This document shows, piece by piece, positions 57,535 through 64,000 of a DNA stretch of 64,000 bases; positions within the stretch are counted from its first letter, which is position 1; each line of letters opens with the position of its first letter. The position numbers and the translations under genes are program-made. Origin of the DNA: Angiostrongylus vasorum (taxonomy: Eukaryota; Nematoda; Chromadorea; Rhabditida; Metastrongylidae); the NCBI GenBank assembly GCA_018806985.1, contig JADANN010000144.1:186001-250000 (forward strand). The letters are read 5' to 3'. The notes under the pieces were generated by a model. That model had not been told where the DNA came from. It worked only from the letters and a program-made list of their open reading frames with translations, and ran no database searches.

Positions 57535-57740
57535 TAATGAACCTCTGAGGGATATGTCATGACTCGACTTCATCATGGACCGTAAAGCTGCTTCAATGTA
57601 TATTTGGCCTATATAATGACTCGCCGTGGCTTACCGATGTATCAAGTAAGTGCTGCTATGCTTGAGAAATTTGGTACCAATTTTTGAACAGCGGTTGGAA
57701 AGGGTCTACAAGGATTGTGAGATCGAACCAAAGGCCATGT
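57535..57740 (-). mobile_element. SINE1 degenerate copy
   Basis: CCTCTGAGGGATATGTCATG, GACTCGCCGTGGCTTACCGA and GGTACCAATTTTTGAACAGC follow the minus-strand order; the head is not seen. Confidence 0.6.
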
Positions 57741-59028
57741 TTTCTGTGCGATGCACATGGAACCACTTTGCTAAATGCGCTCCAAAACATCTGCTTAATA
57801 TCTTTTAAGCTTCTCGGGTGATTTATTTGAAACAACGTCATCTTAGGAACTTCCAACTAAACATGAGAATTATGTATCATATGCTATCCTCCATTTCTTC
57901 ATAGCAAGAATAACCAAAAATGGCTGAATAGATGCGATATTCGACTAGATTAAAACGATTTCGAGAGAAACAACATAAATACAATGGGAAGAAAGAAGTT
58001 TTGCTGAGTTAGTTTAAGATGTGAAATTTCGGAAAAATTTTAGTCCTAGGAGTATAAGGGATATATTAGGAGCTTACGAATTGACGCCACGTTTTTCTTC
58101 CAACACCCTAGCAAAGAAAAAAATGAACATTTTCGAACTCCTATGAACTATTCGACAGCTCACCACAAGTTGTAACAATACTACTATTAAATGTAAATAA
58201 GAAGAACACCAAACATTTAGTAAACGGACTCCTACCAGCATTCGCCAAACGAAAATAACTCACATCACGCTCAAATTAACACCGGTCTCGAGCAACGTCC
58301 ATTTGTGCTTAACATCGATTTTTAAGTGATGAGACGAGCGTCAGGAATGTTCTCGATAAAATTTAAGCATGGTGATGCGAAATTCAAGAATAACGTCTGA
58401 AGATCCTAGATTGGAGATGCCAGGCCAATGAATTACAACATAAGATCCAGAATGACGGACGACATTCAGAAATGACGTCAAAAGATCCAATTATGACGTC
58501 GAGAGACCCAAGTGTCATGGCAGGAATGAATGACTATGCAAACTAAGGAATGGCGATCCTAGAGTGAAGATTCTTAACCACAGATTTCGAAATGACGATC
58601 ATATACATTCGAAAGTATTATCCGAAAATAAAGAAGTGCGAATAAGCTTCACGCAGTATAAGCCGTTGTTGACCTCCAAGTAATCCTCAAATCACCCAGG
58701 ATCTTGCTATACTACTTGCTTTCCAGAATTATTTTTCCCCATTTAGTAATTGTATCGTTGCACTTTCGCGTTTCGTAGTTTATTTAGAATAACAAAAAGG
58801 AAAGCGAAAAAAATGAAAGTAATATGATTTCGAATCAAAGAAGTTTGGGTCTCACAAGTTGAGCTAGGGTGCCGACATGGTACCAGTTATGTTGGACCAG
58901 AGATAGGGAGAACGACCAAATTTCTTCGCAACGAGATGAGGTAGAGGGGTGGAAGTGGAGAGAAGTTGATCTTTAAGCGCTTGTAGAACTACATGTATGC
59001 GTGGTGTTTATGCCTGTGCAGGTATGCA

Positions 59029-59031
<3 letters not shown>
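57741..59031. other. No gene; loose AAATGACGTC-type repeats
   Basis: At 58390-58600 short units ending in AGATCC or TGACGTC recur. Elsewhere AT-rich without coding evidence. Confidence 0.35.

Positions 59032-59063
<32 letters not shown>
59030..59063. repeat. (GT)n microsatellite
   Basis: About 15 GT units. Confidence 0.92.
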
Positions 59064-61263
59064 CGTATATGTCTTCTATGCTTTAGACATGGTGTATATG
59101 TTGTGTGCATGAACTGGAATGTTCTCACACATATGAAACCTGTTGCGATGTGTATGGTGAATAGAAAATGTTTGAGTGGTTCGATGTTTGCTTGAGTGTC
59201 ATACGAATGGTATATTAAGGAACGAACCATAGATTACCCTTTTACGCCGAAAGTCATGCGAACACCTATGTGAATGCGTCACTAGTCTTCTTGAGTGCAG
59301 ATGTTCTTCAATCATGTCATGAAATTCTATAGGTATGACACTCGAGGCATCAAACACCCATGTCCTCTCAAACTACTCAACTCTCAACAAGGAGTGAGAT
59401 GATCAAGTATCCCTTCACAGCTCAACTACTGTGGACACTTCATGCACCTACTCAAATACTTCAAGCTGCAGCTAGAATATGTACCATCTCGCATAACGAA
59501 ATCCTCATTCAATTCTACGAAGTAGACCATCCGCAGGATGAACAATAGCGGTATTATAGAGCATTCATTCATTAGTTGTTCTTCTTACGTTAGCTCCTTC
59601 TCGGCGCCGAACTCAGATTTCGAAGCCAGAACATGATTTCTGTGGAATAAGAAGGGATAAAGATCTATTGACGGCAGAAATTTGCACTTATGATAATGGC
59701 ATTGATAATAAACGATTTGAGCTGAATGAACTAAATAGGAGATGAGAACAGAAACCAAGCAATATGATCATGTGCTGTTATGCCTCCTTTTTTCATATCC
59801 GATGTGTCACTTACTTCATAATAAAGAAGACTACAAAGGATTATACATGAAAGATGACGATGGCGATGACGATGTTTGTGCGATGATCGTAAGGCGATGA
59901 TCATTGAACGACGTAGTTCTCAAGCTTTTCAAAACGGGTACGACATATCGGAAGCGAAAAAGTAAACACTAACAAAAATCACCTGGACCGGTTGTTTAAC
60001 GTTATGCGTTGACGTCGATGGTGTTACGAATTGATTTCTATTGATTGAATTGGTATTCGATACACGTCACAGTTAACGGAGAGTCTATCGCTTTGGTGCA
60101 AAGTTCACTACGATGTCTCCGATAATGGTGTAGGCGCCAGAATGTCAGCGCCAAAAACTGTAGTGGTACTGATAACGATCCTGAATAGAAACAAAATGGA
60201 AGAATATCATTTATGGGTGTTCTAAAACTGAATACGTACATAATAATAAACGATTCTTGTCAACAAAGAGTTCTTAAAGTACAGTTAGATGAGTGATTGG
60301 ATAGAAAATAGAGGGGGTGGGAGGTGCTGGAAAGATGAAAAGAAGAAAGAAAATAGTTACAAAACTAATTTTGAAAGAAACGTCGGCATTATCACTTTTC
60401 TGTACGAAGTTGAGCTTTCGTTTCCTTACCAATATTTCTCTCACCACAATAATGAAATACGTCCCAAACCCGTCGTTGACGTAGATTAAGTGATCACTGT
60501 TTCTTCTTCAGATACACAAAGCAATGATGATAGAAGTGTAGATGAATAGATGAAAAGTTTTTGAAGGACGATCTTTAAGAAGAAAATAGAAGCCACTGTT
60601 CTTGCTCCCTTAGCTTCTGAACGAATGAATATGATTCGTATTCGTAACGCGGAAATGGTCATAAAGTCTTCAAATATGCCACAATCATCAGACTTTATAA
60701 CAAGGAACACGAAATCCCACCATTCAGCATATAGAATGGTTTCAAATTTAGTACGTTTTGTACGAGGTAATGCAACAGAGTGGGCAATCTGGGAGCGGAG
60801 TTTTCAGGTCCGTCGCTTCATCTGTGGTTTTCCTAAGAGACTAGAGCGGAGTGTTCACCACGTTGTTTTTCATGATCAAAGTACGCCTTAGGTGTGCGTC
60901 TTAAGTGATCTCAGAACTTTAAATCGAAGAACTTCCCATATGTATTTGTTCTCATTATACCATGGGTTTCTCATCTTTTAGGGTAAGTGGAATTCCTTGA
61001 CAAATACCCCTTTTCCCCGATTTTTTCGAACTCTTTGACTGCTTTCTCATGCACTTCTATCTCAATAAAACCGCTTCATTACAGATTAGAATGTGGCTAT
61101 GATAAGCTTTGGAAAATGATGTCACTAGTTTTCCTGTGCAGATGGTTTATGACCGATAGAAAAGCTTCACTTTTGTTAAGTAAGGTTACGATGGCAATCG
61201 GATATTATGTAAAACAGGTCAGCCAGCTCCATCCTCGATCGATGAGAGCTAAGAGGACAAAAT
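59064..61263. other. No supported gene
   Basis: Open frames at 60289-60489 and 60625-60891 overlap others and show no motif. A GATGAC-rich run lies near 59850-59870. Confidence 0.3.
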
Positions 61264-61683
61264 TTGTTGAATGTACTTCCAAGTGACGGCCCTACAAAAA
61301 GTATACAAGGGCGAAACGAGTTCACAAAATTTATGGAACAAAAGTCGTCACATGTCGTGGTGGCCACAGCCTTTCTTGCACTTGTTCTGTCGTTCTCCAA
61401 GCGTCATCTACGAATGGATCGGACTGTACTGGAGATCCGCTGGATCTTGAGGATCTGTCGTCCTCTTTACAGAGCATTCAACTTCCTTCGATACGACAAA
61501 TTCGACTTCGCCAACATTTGTTCTGATCAGCTCTACCATAAAGGATGCTTTCAACCACTGTTTGTGAAACTCTGCGTAAATTCCAATCAGATTATCAATG
61601 ATAAGGGTGAAAAGAGTCTAAATGTTTCATCAAGTACCAATGGCAATAGAAACAGTCATCCAGTTGCGATCGTGAGAATATGA
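61264..61683 (+). CDS. Candidate coding exon or relic, 139 codons
   Basis: A 420-base open frame is unusually long for this AT-rich region away from simple repeats. It includes SSHVVVATAFLALVLSFSKR and FNFLRYDKFDFANICSDQLY with three nearby cysteines. I do not recognise a family, and no flanking exons are found. The reverse strand has stops. Confidence 0.3.
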   Translation: MLNVLPSDGPTKSIQGRNEFTKFMEQKSSHVVVATAFLALVLSFSKRHLRMDRTVLEIRWILRICRPLYRAFNFLRYDKFDFANICSDQLYHKGCFQPLFVKLCVNSNQIINDKGEKSLNVSSSTNGNRNSHPVAIVRI

Positions 61684-62555
61684 TCTGTTCAGTGAAACAA
61701 TCGTAGAGAAGGTTAGGATGCACCTAATTCGTCGGGTAGATGAAGATCGACAATTTTAACTTATTTAAGAAATATTGAGATACAGAGTTCTATCAACGTT
61801 ATTTCTTATAGAAGTGCTACATGAATGGGCGCTCATTTGTCGAACGAAGTGCTCAAACATGAGGTAAACGAACTAAAATCGCGAAAAAAGAAGCCTAACA
61901 AAGAATTTAACCCTTTAGCATTTATGCACTAATGACCGAGATTTTTCCCAGCCTTCTTTGCCTTGTTTACCATTACAATTATACTCTCAACAAATGAACG
62001 ATGTTATTGGTCAAAGTAATGACCTCCCCTAAAAATCCATTATTGATCACTTTAGATCAAACATCTCCTCGAACACTAAAGATTTTGTTAATATTTTTTG
62101 TTAAAAAAAGGCCTATATCGTATAGATGTTGTTGCTACGTATGCTTTGGTTCTCTCAGGAAGCACTAGTAACTCAATTGTCGAGATGATTATTACCCAGG
62201 TCAGAAGTAAGTCTTACGAAGCAAACAACATTAGGCATTCATGCTGATAAAATGAAAAGATGAAAAGATGGACAGTGACAAAATTAAAGCCACCATAAAC
62301 GAAAAGGTCTCTATCACCATTCACTACACCCGCCGAACGTGTCACTAACAGAAAAATGGCTGAAAAAAAGAATTTAAAGAAAGGAAAAGTTAACATTAAT
62401 AGAAGTAGATTAATAGACAATAAAAAAGAGTGAGTGCATAGGTAGAAGAATAGAGTGTGGTACAAAGATGTACTTTTTCTCACTTTATTAAAAGCTGAGC
62501 AGAGAATCTGTGTTCAACTCCAGATAAATGATCCATGCTTACTGCATCACGTGCC

Positions 62556-62557
<2 letters not shown>
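61684..62557. other. No gene recognised
   Basis: AT-rich; only short T-rich open frames. Confidence 0.35.

Positions 62558-62614
<57 letters not shown>
62558..62614. repeat. AT microsatellite
   Basis: About 55 bases of AT units with one C, directly in front of repeat family C. Confidence 0.95.
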
Positions 62615-62980
62615 CGATCCTCTCAACGGTTTACCGCCTCATCCTGGCTGGGAGGTGTTCCTGAGTGTCAGGCTGCGATGGGGGTCTCCCAGGCCGAGAA
62701 GGGGTCCGGCGTTTCCACCAAGAAGCCCAGCCAAGAGTAAACAATACCGGAATTCACTACCGTCCTGGTATCAAACTAGCTGCATGGCGGAAAATTTCCC
62801 TCTGATTCACAAGGGCGATGACTGTCTGTGGTGGTGACGACCTGGGGCAGACTTTGGCTAGGCTGACCTCGGCACTTCAGGGAACCACAATAGCTAAACC
62901 AGTAAAACTCCGAAAAAGTGGAAATTATGTTGGCGTTTGCACAACCAGTGAGGACGGGCAGTCCAACTATCTAAGCAAGA
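62615..62980 (+). mobile_element. Dispersed repeat family C, copy 3
   Basis: Matches 1863-2232 and 27651-28014: CTCAACGGTTTACCGCCTCA start, GGTATCAAACTAGCTGCATG, GTGGTGGTGACGACCTGG, GTAAAACTCCGAAAAAGTG. The (AAGT)n tail is lost. Confidence 0.72.
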
Positions 62981-63034
62981 TATATCGATATGTGAGCAAA
63001 CATTATTATGGTCGATGGACATACAAACTTTACA

Positions 63035-63170
63035 TCAGCGACCACAACAGCAGCAACAGCTGCAACAACAACAACCACAACAGTAACGAAAAGAACAACA
63101 ACCGGGACAGCAGCAGCTGTAACAATAACAACAACAATAACAACAGCAGTTATAACGGTAATAACAGTAA
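63035..63170. repeat. CAA/CAG-rich low-complexity tract
   Basis: AACAGCAGCAACAGCTGCAA and similar units. It extends an open frame from family C into an Asn/Ser-rich 161-codon frame (62818-63303), which is repeat-derived and not a gene. Confidence 0.85.
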
Positions 63171-63495
63171 GGGCGTCGATACATACGGATACGAAGTTTT
63201 GCGCACCATCCACAATTTCGCTAGGATTTCTCGAAATGTTAAGCAGCCTTATGAAGTGGATTATCGAGTAATTAACAATAAAAAACCAGGTTGCTCACCA
63301 TAGCCAGTGATTTACACGACTGCTCAAGGGATAAGACGAACATTTTGATAAAATTCACTACTAATTCATTCAGTGAAGCAACGCTATTCTGGTTGTTAAA
63401 ATGGTCCGTAAAAGTCAAATCGAATAAACCATCACAAACAAGTCAACAATGACAGATCGATGTAAACGACTAGATTATTTACTTAAAAGGATAAA

Positions 63496-63770
63496 GCTTA
63501 AAAAGCTCTGGGCGTTAATCTATCCCTGAGGGATGCGCCATGCATTCGACTTCATTAAGCATCGTTTGGAGGTGACTGAATGCATATCTGGCCTTTGCAA
63601 TGACTTGCGATGGCCTACCGATGTATCGAGTCAGTGCTGCTATCCTCCCAGACAAGACAGGTACCAATTTGCCGACCCCGGAGGGATGGCTTAGTGAGCC
63701 ATGGGCGCGGAGGTCGATTTCCCGTGTGTGCCGCAGTGGCGCCTCCAACTACTGCGCCACACGTGCCCAA
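63496..63770 (-). mobile_element. SINE1 full-length copy
   Basis: GGCGTTAATCTATCCCTGAG tail, CCCAGACAAGACAGGTACCA core, ACCCCGGAGGGATGG, and CTACTGCGCCACACGTGCCC head. Confidence 0.85.
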
Positions 63771-63799
63771 ATTATATTACAAACTATTTGCTTAAATAG

Positions 63800-63930
63800 T
63801 TATTATTTGGGCGGCCGGTCCCTGTAACCGTCATCCATAAAGATTGGTCGTGTTCGAGCGTAGATTTCGTGCCAGTCTTCCCTTATTATTGACATTGCGA
63901 ATGTTGGTCGAGTGTAGTTTTTTTTAATCG
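63800..63930. repeat. Dispersed repeat family F, second copy
   Basis: CTGTAACCGTCATCCATAAA, then GTCGTGTTCGAGCGTAGATTTC, resembles 24370-24480. The sequence continues beyond the window. Confidence 0.35.
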
Positions 63931-64000
63931 AATCCGAAACAGTTGGACGAGAGCGTCGTTCCTAGATTTTCGTCATGGGTAAGGGCTGACTATAATAGAT

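Noticed and set aside
62818..63303. 161-codon frame with Asn/Ser-rich end
   Set aside because: It joins the tail of repeat family C to a CAA-rich tract; not a gene.

Overview
This window looks like nuclear DNA of a parasitic nematode, most probably a hookworm or close strongylid. The evidence is AT-rich sequence with short exons and compact nematode-type splice sites, two families of RTE-type non-LTR retrotransposons, a bandit-like mariner, Penelope-like (PLE) relics and dense tRNA-derived SINEs. The species assignment is inference. There are no bacterial operons, rRNA genes, bona fide tRNA genes or CRISPR arrays.

One host gene is well supported: a plus-strand, multi-exon gene from about 27230 to 39504. 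I can join 17 exons in one continuous frame (597 residues to the stop). It encodes a scaffold of the mitotic deacetylase complex MiDAC (MIDEAS/TRERF1/ZNF541 type; SAEG-1 in Caenorhabditis) with an ELM2 domain, a SANT domain and a C2H2 zinc finger. Its 5' end is not resolved. Most of its longer introns carry repeats: SINEs, a nested SINE-in-SINE, a PLE foldback and a PLE coding fragment.

Layout: 1-8200 is mostly intergenic, with a SINE tail at the left edge, a family-C repeat, a SINE, microsatellites and a CpG-dense block near 6.9-7.1 kb. A fossil mariner lies at 8.2-9.2 kb and an unidentified coding-like relic at 13.0-14.1 kb. A degenerate minus-strand RTE fills 14.1-16.8 kb. A pyrimidine-rich tract with a CTG repeat lies near 19 kb, and a bandit-like mariner occupies 20184-21418. 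SINE-rich DNA follows up to the MiDAC gene. A second minus-strand RTE (41.8-45.7 kb) has its polymerase motif replaced by a CG-rich repeat block and carries a perfect 192-bp tandem duplication. From 46 to 64 kb the DNA is repeat-rich intergenic sequence with PLE-like direct repeats, an 87-bp-arm foldback, simple repeats, SINEs and a few weak candidate exons.

The most unusual signals are short hammerhead-like motifs that recur in the PLE-like repeats, a hierarchy of nested SINEs with visible target-site duplications, and a small SINE that appears as tandem dimers and as inverted pairs.
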